Shown: positions 49,401 to 61,317 of the stretch, in pieces
How positions within the stretch are numbered: position 1 is the first letter of the stretch
Layout: the number at the start of each line of letters is the position of its first letter
Origin: Entonaema liquescens
Taxonomy: Eukaryota > Ascomycota > Sordariomycetes > Xylariales > Xylariaceae
Direction of reading: 5' to 3'
Assembly (NCBI GenBank): GCA_902805475.1
Contig: CADCSX010000005.1
Location: 1,437,501 to 1,501,500, forward strand
Length of the DNA stretch: 64,000 nucleotides
The notes under the pieces: generated by a model
The model's database searches: none
What the model saw: only the letters and a program-made list of their open reading frames with translations
Told to the model about the DNA's origin: nothing
Position numbers and translations under genes: made by a program

Positions 49401-50444
49401 ATCACACGTAGTATCCATCAATTTATATACACATATATATTAATATAAAGTCTCTGACTACGCATCCGTACAGCAACGATGAAAGGCCCAGTCCACTCTA
49501 TCCGTACAGCAGACATATACGCGGATCTTTAGGGAACCCCTTACGGTTTGTATGGTACTAATGTGTGTTGACCTTGCCAAAGCATTTTTAGGGAGTTGTG
49601 CCGTACAAATTGCACGTGGACGTCGCAAAGTAAGCTAAGATCGCCAGTTCGAACAGCTATCCACATTGAAAGGCTAGTTCGAGTAGCCTGAACAGATAGT
49701 GTAAGGCGCTGTCATTGCCTAGCTGCCTCCACTCTGAGAGAGAGAAAAAAAAAAAAAAAAGGCTTGAAGCCTGCCAGCGTGAAACGTCCTGCTCGAGGAT
49801 TTGAAGAGGCATCCCCTATGCTGAAGAAACCCGCCAACTAGTTTCTCATTGGCGGAAAGAAGTCCTATGGCTGTCACTATCTTGACCTCATACGCACTAG
49901 CAATGAAGCGCTGCTATATCCCCGGCCCACCTAGTGAAAGCAATAGAAGATACTACTTTGGCGCCCCCCGTTCCTCAGTCTACTACACTATGAGATTTGA
50001 AGCGTATTAGTAGTGATATGGACAATTTGTTCCAGCGAAACGGGTACGGGTATGTCGGCGGACTATCCGTTCTACATACGTACCTAACATACTGAGAATA
50101 GAGAGGTACCTAAGGGACGGTGAACATAACGCTGCGCTGTGCCATCGAAATGACAGCTAGTGCTAATAATATAAGTGGCTCTAAACCCCCGGGATTTGGT
50201 CTACTAATCTCGGCCAGTATTCGGGATCTGCTCTAGGAGAGCATGTGGGTCAAAAACCAATTACACAGGCGAGAGAGGTGAAAGGGAGAGTTTACGACGT
50301 ATAGATCTCCCATCCACCGCCGTAACGGTCCCTGGTCAGCTACGTATGTTTGGAATGATTCGAACCCCACGCGCGCGGAGGGTCCTAATCGAAGTTAGAA
50401 AGTCTAGAAAAACTAGAAGCTGCCCCAGACTGCCGGGTTTACAT

Positions 50445-50485
50445 CCGATTCAGGAATTCACACCCCTAAAATCATCCTGAATCGG
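50445..50485. repeat. Perfect inverted repeat, 11-bp arms with 19-nt loop
   Basis: CCGATTCAGGA (50445-50455) is the exact reverse complement of TCCTGAATCGG (50475-50485). It stands alone in gene-free DNA and is not made of simple-sequence units, unlike the other palindromes here. Confidence 0.85.
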
Positions 50486-53400
50486 GAGACGATCGTCAAA
50501 TACGATAGGCCACACCACTCTTCGGTTAGAAATTAAGATGCCTAGGTCAGATCCTATGTATCATCTAAGTACCTCTTAAGCGATTAGGTTGCTAAGAAGC
50601 TTTGCATTTAGATGAGATCTGGTAAAAGAGATCATACCTAACATACTCGGCGCACACTAATCGCTGGGGGCGGTATCTTTATTCCATCTCTCGCCTACTG
50701 ATCACTATATCTATTTAGCTACGTTGAATCAATCCTAAGGCGTTCATGATAGTGACCCAACGACCTAGCAGTCAGTGCCTTGCCGCACAATATTTGATTC
50801 CAGGGTGCTTCCTACAAAAGAAATGAACGACTCAGAGCCAAGATATGGCGGGCAAAATAATGAGTCGCGCTTCGTTCATTCTCCGCCAATAGCACTGCGC
50901 AATATAGGATGTTTTGTGGGCACAGTGTACGAGGATTGCTTTTGGCAGGGCGCCCAACACCTTTTTCAGAATCTCATCAAGAGCCTCATTCTCAAAATCA
51001 CGTTTTGGCAACCTGTCAAACTCGCAGCAACGCTGCACGACGTCGGAACTGGTGAAATTGCCTGTTACGAACCACGAGGTCTACTAACGTCGCGAGCTTA
51101 GTTAGACAGGTTCCCCGGTGGTGAGGCGAGCACCCAACGTCCTAGCGTTGCATCCGGAACCCATGATAGGATGAGTTAACTTCCGCGCTCCCCCGATTTA
51201 CCAATAGTGGTTGCGAGAGGTTGCGAGAGAGTGGTACGGCGCAAGCTCTAGAAAACTAGGTGCCTAACGTCAGCCATCGACCCAAGACTACGGCGTAATC
51301 TGGATCCCCAAGGCGGCGCTCGATATGCAGACCACCAGATCTGTTTCGCCCTCGTAGAAGGATTTTTCCCTTATTCTTTTTCCTTCTTCCTTCCGCTACT
51401 TTGGTACCGACTGGGGTCTTCCGTACTTCCAGCAATCATCTTAACTAGTCCGGTACCAGACCACCAGATTTGCTGGCGTTTCACTTTCATGATGCCCCGC
51501 GCCCTCCCACGGGTTGTGGTTTCACTGCAAGGAGCCGAGAATACACTCCTCTCGTGACGATGTTCCCCCGTGCCCAATAGTGCGCAATCATCATCATTAT
51601 AACCGAAGGTGATATTACCATCCTCTACGTGCGAGAAGCCATACGATGCATGCTCGGATCTGAGTTGCCAACGTGCATAGAATTTTGTCAGTCAGTACCA
51701 TTACCGTTCCGTGATCGGTTCGATACATCTAAACATCCTCCGGACGTTGAAAATCGCTCACTGAAGATTTATGCCATTATGACCAGTCTCGCATGTGTCG
51801 GGATGAGTTGGCAGATGACCCTGAGACCCTTTTTTGTCTTGGTTTTGAGGCATATCTTTTTTTTTTTTTTTTTCTCAACCCCCATTGAAGCAATATACAA
51901 TATCACGTCGTAGTAAAAGCTATCTCGATTTTTATATTATATCGTGTTCTTGTCTAGATAAACATTTCCAGCGCGATTTGTGAAGGTAAATATCCTATCT
52001 CCGTTTGGCAAACACCATCTCCTTGTCCATATTAGGCTGAATGGAACTTGTTCGATTTTTTGGAAATCTGGATCTCTGGCCGCGAACCAATGATACCCAA
52101 TGCGTATGATCGCCTGATCTTATAGTAGATCTGGCGTGGGGCATTTCCCGTTTCTTCATAACCACCACCTATATTTTCTTATCTCATCATAAATCGGGTC
52201 GCAACGGTGGCCCATTTGGGTAACCTCCTATCCGACATTGCTTCTCTTTTGGCCGGATCTGGAAGCTGAATCGGCTCGGCCTTGGATGATACTTTTGCTG
52301 AATAAGGGGCGCTTGGCTCAGCCGAGAATTCCATGCGCGGAAAACTCGATTGTCTCTTATCTTGATAGAATATCTCCATAAGGTGTATGTCGATTCATAG
52401 TGTAGTATCATGCATACCCAATATGCTTGGTGTACAATGCGTAATGATACTAATATTGGCTAGCTCACCTCTCGGCGATGCTGCCGTTCAAAAGCTCTTT
52501 CGGCGTCGGGAGTCCCGTTGCCGCCAACGTTGCCGTAATATGTTTGTTGCATGGCGCTCTGCGCTCTGAAGCGAGCACCCGGCGTACCCTTGCGTTCCCT
52601 CTCGGATGACTTAACCAGGCCAATCCAAGTCACTACGCTATCCGTCCATAGGCGAGGCGTTGACTGTTACGTAGATACATATTGTCGTATTAATGCACAT
52701 ACAGACTTCGTACATAATAAAACTACGACATGTCCCGCTACTACGTCGCCTTGCCCCGGTCCTATCATACCCCCATCTTATTGTTATGGTACGGATAGCA
52801 GTAAGGTTCAAGGCGTTGCAAATTGTTCTGTCATCCGCTTGCCCGGGTATGTTTTATGATCTATCACTTTTTCTTCGCAGGGGAACAAGCATAAATTTAT
52901 ATGGCTCTGCAGTAGGCACCACTTTGTTTCCGTGGCTCAGGATTATTGGATGCTACTGATGAATTCGGTCCACTAAAGAGCGTCATGTACAATTGTACAG
53001 TACAGCATCGTATGTAGCCGGCAGGCTTCGAGTGGGTCGGACGTATCGCGAGTTTGAGAGTTGGGAGACTTGAGACTCCTCCTCTTATGTGAGAGGCGAG
53101 GACACTACGTAATCAGGACCAGGGGCGATACAGGTTTAATACAGGTTAATACATAGATAACACATAGATGATGGGCAGTACAATACATTTGCAAAAAAAA
53201 AAAGGCATGACCCGGAGGTGGCCGGGTACGCCAACCAGGTTTGCCTTTCTTACATAGTATGTGTATCTTAGGTTAGGTTATGTAGGTACCTACTTATTAT
53301 TATACAACTACCTATATGGATGGATGCTGTTCGAAAAAGGAGCACCTGAAGGCCAAGGCGCAACGAATCTAGGAATATCACATGAGCTTTCCTTACCTAA

Positions 53401-56400
53401 CGCACCAAACACGATGGAACTCACCCAGCTCACCCAATGCGACGCTCGGGAAACTGAGAATGCGACGCTGTGGCTTTGGTCCCGGCGATCACTAGGGGTT
53501 CCACCGTATCCACTGAATGCTTATCACGGCGAGGGAGGGTTACAAGGAGGAGAACAAGGTAGTTCTGGCCTCCTATTGGCGCAGCAAACTCCGGTGAAAG
53601 GAGTGGTGGTGAGGGACTGTTCAATGCCCACCGCCTACCAGATAATCCCAGAGCCTGGTCCTTGAATGAATTAATGAATTAGATCGGGACCGTTTCTCCC
53701 TGCCGCTTCTACTTTAGATGGATGCATTGCAGGATCTGACTTTCTAACTCAGTCGTCCATACAGCACCCTCGCCTTGCCTGGGGTCAGGGGCTAGCTGCT
53801 CTCATAGGCGATGCCGGACTGACCAATAGCCTCTCCCCCCTAACTCATCCTAAGTCATAGAGCGTCAAGCAAGTCTTCCATCAGCGGACAGCCTCTGCGG
53901 GTCCCCTCTATTATACCTATGTAGATATGATATATCCCCGGAGTAGGGGCTGACCCTGACGTTATGGTCTATAGCCGAAGGAGCTGTCGTCACGAAGCGT
54001 GGAATTCTATCATCTATCACTTTCTTACGAAACGAGAAGTTCAAGACCGAACCGCGTGAGTTGTCAACTACTGCAAATCACTTTGTATTATTCCAAGGAA
54101 CTATACGTGGTACAAAGACTGCTGATTAAAGATGAGTACTACCACACTCTTGATTATCTATCACTCTTCCGCATATCGGGACGCACGGTTTTTAGTCGAA
54201 AGAAACTAGTATCTCCTAAAACTGCGCTGAAAAAAAAAAGTGATCGCCGATAATGTTTTCCCCCTCCGCTTCAGTCCTAGGTATGTATGCATTTGTATCA
54301 ATACGCTTGGCTTATGCCGTAATTACAACTAACAACCCCTTCGCTGATACCTCGGCTGCTTGCGGATTAGAAAGAAAAGTTACGCGTACGACCGCCTTTT
54401 CCCTTCATGCAAAAACCTTACGTTTCTCCTCTCAAGGACATCTTGGATCGCGATCCTATGCATCGAGATAATCTATCCAAGCTCTGAGCCCCGTATCCGT
54501 CTGGCCCATGTGCTACTATATATGAGATCCTGTCATTATGTAAGAATGCCAACAACAAGTGTCTTAAGCCGTTGTCTCAACCCGTTGTTTCAGCCTTACT
54601 GTCAACGTAGTCCATCCGTTTACTACCCAATAGAATTGCCTAGGTATATTCATGTATGTCTTAACTGGCCCTCTCCAGCCGATAGGTTCATCCACATTAG
54701 GGTAGCCAACGAAGATGTAAGACTCTTCCAGCCCGGCGCCCCGTCACTTACCTCCCATCCTAAGTATCTATCTACCCAAAACAGAGCGGGCGAGATATTC
54801 ACACGAAAGGGCATGACATCTATAGGCCGTCGTCATTATGCCCATTAGTAGCAGCATCTCGGTGTTTTACTTTTCATATGTTTCTCACGTTGATCAACTT
54901 TGCGCCGCTGATCCTATTCCCAACCTATAAAGTATCTACATGTTACGTGATCCCTTAAAAGTTGCCGTCTTGTCTAGTCTCGAAGTGTGCAAGTACTGTA
55001 AGCAAGGAGGAGACGGCAAGATGCAGTCAACCGAGACAATCAACCAACGAACCCCGGACTACTTATACACAACGAGCTATACGCCCTGCTAGCCTCCCCC
55101 ATGCAATGCAATCGTCGCTTCCAAGTCCATCAGCAATGTAACTGTCGAGGTTCACAGTAATCCGTTGCCTGCGGGACGGAGTGGCGTTGAAGGTGGTAAG
55201 CTGACCATCAGATTCCCGCGGACGTTATCGAGGGTTCGGAAGAATGAAAGACGGGACAGACAAGAAAAAAAAAGAGACCTGTCGTTTCATTTAACTTTTT
55301 TTTGGTCTGAGCAACTCGACCCGATCTCTCGATTTCTCCATGCAATCTTGCAGGAGGGGGAGGGAGGCGCCCTTCAATGATCTTACCTATTACCCCCCTT
55401 CTTCTCCTCCTTACCCTTATTATTTATCTCTTATTCTAAATTATTATTATTTTTTTTCCCGCCGAGTCTCGCAAGCCAATCCCAGCCATCCACATGCACC
55501 ACCTGTAAGCGGGATAACGCGTGCCCTTCGGGCGGTCGCATGGGCTGGTGCTCGATCTCGAATCATCCATCTATATTGGCTCTGGGTTGGAAGGATTCCC
55601 GCTCTTCCACATATAAGAATATAATGACGCAGTCCCCTTGTGCTTCGCAATCTGTTGCGCCGACTTGCTGTTGCTGTTGCTGCTTCCCCGCGACGATCCA
55701 TCCTCCGGGGTACGCGCGTGTGTGGCGACGAAAGCGACGCCGTATATCCGGACGGGATCGTTCTGGACCGTCTTAGATATCATATCCTATCCTTCTACAA
55801 ACGTCCATCTGCATACGCCGAGCCTTGCCCTGTGCCGTTGGTGATCTGCTCTAGAGAAGCGTAGGCGCCTTTTGACCGGTCTACCTAAAGGATAGTTGAT
55901 ATGTGACAGGTTCCTTCTGGGTTACCTCGGGTAGCAAGTTAGACGGGCATCGGGCCTCAGTCCTCCATTGTGTAGAGGAACGGTGTACGAGAGTACCACT
56001 ACCCAGATGACGTAGCAGCAGTAAGAAATGCCCATTTTCCATACACGGGAATAGCTCTATGCGCAATCTTGAATTACCACCCGGCTACCACGATTAGCGT
56101 TCGCGTTGTAGCTTGTACGTGACATCATACAAGATGGGAGCTTTCTTGGCGCATCTTAGATTCGGTATTTAAGTGTTGCTTTGTTGAAACCTTGTCCAGA
56201 CGGGAGACAAGCCAGCTGGAAACCTGAATGCCCAGCTGATCGGAAACGCATCAGATTAATTGCGAGCTGCAAGTTCAAGCATCTGTGTGGCGCCGTGGCG
56301 ACAGTGGCTTCACATCTGTAGTCGATTCTGAGTCATCTACTATTACTACGACCCGTCCCGTCCCGTCTTGTCTTCATTTACGTAAGGAGTAGAACAAATA

Positions 56401-56682
56401 TTGATACGAAGGAGAATGGCACTGTCCTATAGTATACAGTTGATTAAGGGTAGTTACGTAGGCAGGATTACGATGGCATAAGCAGAGTGCAAGGAGTCAT
56501 CGGTGAACTCCCTATCAGATGAAGTCTTTTGCTCACAAGGCGCATCATTGGCATATTATAGCTAGCCTGCAGGAAAGGTCTCTCAGACAAGCTCAAGACA
56601 ATAATAACTCCAACGTGGCCTAGCCCTACGAGTTCCATTGCGGGAAATAGTGCGTCAGGGGTATGCTGTCCGGGTGATATAC

Positions 56683-56704
56683 CCTACCTACCTAGGTAGG
56701 TAGG
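56683..56704. repeat. 22-bp perfect palindrome (CCTA/TAGG units)
   Basis: (CCTA)2CCT meets its own reverse complement around a central CCTAGG. It is the longest perfect palindrome I noticed in the window. Confidence 0.9.
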
Positions 56705-58289
56705 TGAATTAGGAAGGTACTTTCTAATCTATGGCAAAGAGTCTACCATACCGTAGCTATAGGTGCCTTAGGTGTAATGGGTAAGTAGGACAATAGTCTT
56801 AACAGGAAAAAGAATATCTTCAAGTGAACAGATGGCTATCTCTTACACTGCTTCCTCGTAAGGTTCCTTCTAGACGTTTAGCAGTGGTATACATAGAGTT
56901 GACAAGGTACTGTGTTGCGCGGAGTAAAAGACAAGGCTCCAGCAAGTAGTATAATCAGTGATATATCGACCCCTACTCCGTTCTAAGTTAGAGGTATTCC
57001 CTCCTGATACAGAGCTGCTATCCAGGGGCGACCCTAAGGGGGTAACCCTATTATCCCCTGATAGCAATGCTTATGGGTAGGTAGTATTCCGCACCGTCGC
57101 AATTTTCTAGATGCCTACGAAGCTAGTCACTTGATGCTTAATAGTAGCAGATATTCCCACGTGTAATAGAAATATGGATACCTTGTAATGTGTCGATATT
57201 GATTCTGTGGATTTCCTGCATGCGTTCTTTCTTCGGACGCATACAACGAACATAGGCTGCATCAATCAGCCAGTATGTTAATAATATTTACAGTGAAAGT
57301 TCCTAGCTGTTCATGTAGGCTATTTCGGTCCCGTTAGGTACCTGCTCGTCTTGTTTGACCAGAAGGAAGCAGAGGAAATGATCCGACGAAGAGTCGATCG
57401 CCGGTGACCCCAGATCGGGACAAGCGACTACAAAGATGAGATAAATTGGATCTACAATTAAAACGAGGTGCTCGAGAACCTATGGATGGGAATAAAGTCC
57501 CGGCCCGGCATCGGAAAGGGCGAAATCAAGATCGGTAAGGTAGGCAACCAGGTGTAGCGGCAGCGGAAAGGTTGACAGGCCCCATCAACTTGTCTCTATA
57601 CCTGTCTCCATTACTGCTCACCGCGCCTATATCGATATTTCATTGGATAATGGTCAGTATGGAACAGGTACCTACATTTACCTTGTAGAGCGGTAGACTA
57701 TAATGCGATGTGCTTATGATGAGCCCCCGACAAGAACAAAGCGCGTACTCTACGTCTCTTATTCGCTTGCTCCTCCAAGTACTCTCACTTAATATTAATT
57801 ATTGTACTTAGAGGGATAATGCAGCACCGGATTCACCTGGTTCTCCTCTTCTATAGCTACTGCCCGCTGAGATTGATGGTATACATCTACTTAATACCTC
57901 CTCGAGTTTTGCCGGCCATCTCCTGTAGTACAAGCTCCCGTCCTCCCGATTTATAGCGGGACTAAACCGGGACTGTTAACGGCTCGGATCATTTACTCGT
58001 CTCGTTTCAAGAGCCATTTTTGGTTCCATATTCCCCAAGACATAGCCGTTGAAAGTAGGGAATAGCGCTGTATGTGGGCGGTTTGAAGTTGAAGTCGCAT
58101 ATTTTCTTTCGGGATATTGTTAAGTCTGCGTAGTTGTTCTACATCTTGAAAGCGATCGCCTCGGAAGACTTAGTATTGACTAATGCAGTTTACTCCCTGG
58201 GTTGTTTGAGAACCTCGTCGTTAGTATAGACGTAGCTGAAAATTAAATCTCGAATAGAGAACGGCGTCTGTTCTCATTGAAACAAGTTG

Positions 58290-58307
58290 CATATACATAT
58301 ACATATA
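58290..58307. repeat. (CATATA)3 microsatellite
   Basis: Three exact copies of CATATA in intergenic DNA. Confidence 0.85.
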
Positions 58308-58976
58308 CGCTCATGTAAGGCGATTAGGCATTTGTAAGTTGGTGCTTGCCTGCTAAACCTCGAGCTTCCCTAACCACTGAGGATGATGAAATTAGCAGCG
58401 GTGTTATTCCGCGGAAGAGACTCGCCTGGATATCTTATGGAACAATATACCTAAGTGGATTAATCAATAACTTAAGTGTTCCGACTAAAATAAACTAGGA
58501 ATTATTTAGTGGATGAGAGGATATTGTGTGTTTGATATTGCCCAAGAGTCCTAGGAGAGTATAGCAACTCTACCGCTTGAGAGCTATCTGATAACGCAGA
58601 ATCCTTTATGTCTAGCCAAATAGACTATTGGCTTTAACTGGTTTAAGAAGCTGAAGGGTCTAAGTACTCGACGGTGCTTAGTTAGAAAGACAGACTTCAT
58701 ACTTGTTTTGAGTAGATAAATTAGAGTATACAGATCGATATACTAGAAGGTTTTATATAGAAGGAACAACTTATTTGCATTGGACTTTAAACCTTTTGGT
58801 CCTAAGTAGAAAGGTCTACTGGTAAACTTGTTCCATAGCAAAAGCATATTACCAGCTAGTAATAAAGAGTGAAATAGAAGCTACTTACAGGTAATAGTCC
58901 CTAGATTGTATAATCGACAGCCACTATTAATTAACAGACGAACAGTCTACTCCAATAATTAGGTATACTTAAGTTC

Positions 58977-59006
58977 TCCTATGAATTCCTATGAATTCCT
59001 ATGAAA
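58977..59006. repeat. 10-bp direct repeat (TCCTATGAAT x3)
   Basis: Two exact copies and a third with one change at the last base. They lie at the end of a TA-rich block. Confidence 0.85.
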
Positions 59007-61317
59007 AGACTGCTATTCCTAGAATATTAGAGCACTTCAGACTCTTTATGCAGGTGTCAAGTCCATTGAGCGGGCTCTAGTCTCCAGCCTTCCAAAGTTC
59101 TGATACGTTATGCTACACCACTACTTAGCACCAGATAACCTTACGCCGATCTCACCGTATTCTTCATAGATCGAGGCACTATGAGACCTCGATATGTCGA
59201 TATCGGCCTGTTGGCTCCCAATTGCAATCTCATCGTTAATTAGGGGACTACCCATCCTGATCACAAAGAGATGCGTAGATGACAAGAAGCTCGTCTGATA
59301 ACACGACCGTCGTAGTTTTAGAGAAGGCAATAGCCTGATACGGCCGTACATCTGCGTGGCTCCAAAATTAATAATTGTTGTTTTTAGGTAGTTTATGCAT
59401 GATAGTTCTTGTTAAGAGTAAAGGGAAGCAAGAATATCTTTCCAGGGGCATATCCGTGGTAGAAATACCCGAACAATTGGGCACCTAGATACAGCTGAGG
59501 GAGCGAGTAGATTCTCGGGTTACATACCGACATCGTTCTTAGATGCTCTGTTGAATGATATTATTATTTCATCCATTCCGTTATGGCAGTGATAGTACCA
59601 CATGGGTAGATCGACGGGGATCCTTCTTGTCTTCGTTGACCAAGATGACTTCCACTAATGCTTGTGCAGCATTACTCATAAACACCTACTGCACGGTGGC
59701 CCAGACACACTCGCCGTAAAATATCTAAATGGGAGCCTGTTCATACCTGAAAAATGCGTCGCTCAATAGTGAAGCTGTCCGTAGCCAATATAGACCTCTC
59801 TTGGCCTTCCAATAAAATCATATCCGCTGTTTTTGATGGACTTGTAATCGCTTCTGTCTCGGTTGTATTAAATGAACCGGCAACCCATTGTGTCCATTTC
59901 TTCGAGATTTCCGAGGAGATCCCCGGGGTTTTCGTTGTCGACCTTTTTAATATGCATCCACAAGACTCTTACTAACATGCTATCCGTCGGATACTTATCC
60001 CAAGGGGTGTTCATCGTAATGCTGTTTTAGACAAGGGGACTTCGGGACGGGGCGATGAAGCAACATGCCCGATATAGCGGCAACGTTCGCGGTATCTTAA
60101 GGCCCATTGCATTGTTGGGGTCGAGTCGGAAGTGAAGAGGATCGGGGTCCTACCTAGTATGTATCGACACTTGAGAAAGCATTCCTCAAAGGTTTCGAGA
60201 TCGAGCATCATCCGCCCCTGATAAAAGCTACGAGAAGCCCGGTTTTGTGTAAGATGGTGAAATATTCACTCGAACCCGACCGGTTCGCATATTATTTGTA
60301 TAACAACAAGCAGTCACTCCTCCGCCACTCTTGTATCCTCTACACCATCATCGTCTCCCAATTTTGTAAGCGCACGGAGAGCATCATAAGAGTCCCTTAA
60401 CCGAACTGTAAGTCTTTCCTTAATCTACTTTCTTGGTCCATTGATTGTAACTACCGTCGAACCCCAAGAACAGAGAGCGTCCGGCTGGACGGGGTCATAG
60501 GGACTATCCGAATTGTGTAATCTGATGTATCTAAAGCAATACGCACACCCACTTCCTACGTCCGACAACTAGAAAATTTTGGCATATAGTCAGGCCAATC
60601 TAATTATGGAAGTGTCATTCCACCTTTGAACTGTCCCCCCTTGCTCTCGTCCTATGTTGACGATCCATAGGTAAGCGATATCTTAAATACAAAGCACCTA
60701 ATTATACGATATATAGAGGAATACCGTAAGCTTTAGCTCCCGCATGGTATCATACTATAAGACTCAAGGTCCATCCCGCGTTAATCCATTAATAACTGAT
60801 ACGGGCGCTTGCGGCAACCCCTTATATGATCGGGGAAATAGTGAGTCTGCTGCACCTTTGGTAAGATTCAACACCACATACACCATGATCTCTTACACTC
60901 TAAGAACATAAACTGGACGACAATTCTAATAACCCACATTTAAATATGTCTTTCCTCAATCAAGCGCACGTCATAGGTATATACTATCCTTTTTGGCCCG
61001 TTCCCCATAGGTATTTTCCCGAACCTATAAATACATATCGTGTCCATTATTTCACCTTCCCAACCCAATAGCACACAGTTACATGAATGCGATGCCTTTA
61101 AAAAAAAACAAGTCAAATTATGACAGCTCCCAAATCGCTCGCTCGCTCGCTTATGAAGTACCAACATTGAACCAATCATATGCTACACGTCCATGAATAA
61201 ACATAAATCCCACCTAATGGCTCGTCCCGGTGCCAATCTAACTCCAACCTCGAGCCGATTCGGCTAGGTATATCGCGAATACATCAAGTATATAGAACGC
61301 CAAAGCGATACATTCGC

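Larger units (their letters stand above)
43447..61317. other. 18-kb region without a recognisable gene
   Basis: No frame exceeds 162 codons, none shows a family motif, and no chain of exons could be built. It holds an 8-bp tandem array (44951-44990), TAGGTACCTA palindromes (45995, 53283), a 22-bp perfect palindrome (56683-56704), an 11-bp inverted repeat (50445-50485), homopolymers (about 49746-49760 and 51857-51873), a CATATA repeat (58290-58307), a 10-bp direct repeat (58977-59006) and a CT-rich, promoter-like block near 55.28-55.46 kb. A TA-rich block at 58.45-59.05 kb could be an old, decayed repeat. Non-coding transcripts are possible but not visible. Confidence 0.5.

Noticed and set aside
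50346..50375. GGGTTCGAATCA on the minus strand, resembling a tRNA T-loop
   Set aside because: The T-stem arms do not pair and no A box or acceptor stem lies at the right distance.
54360..54848. 162-codon + strand frame
   Set aside because: The amino-acid composition looks like random translation, there is no domain or signal, and no neighbouring exon extends it.
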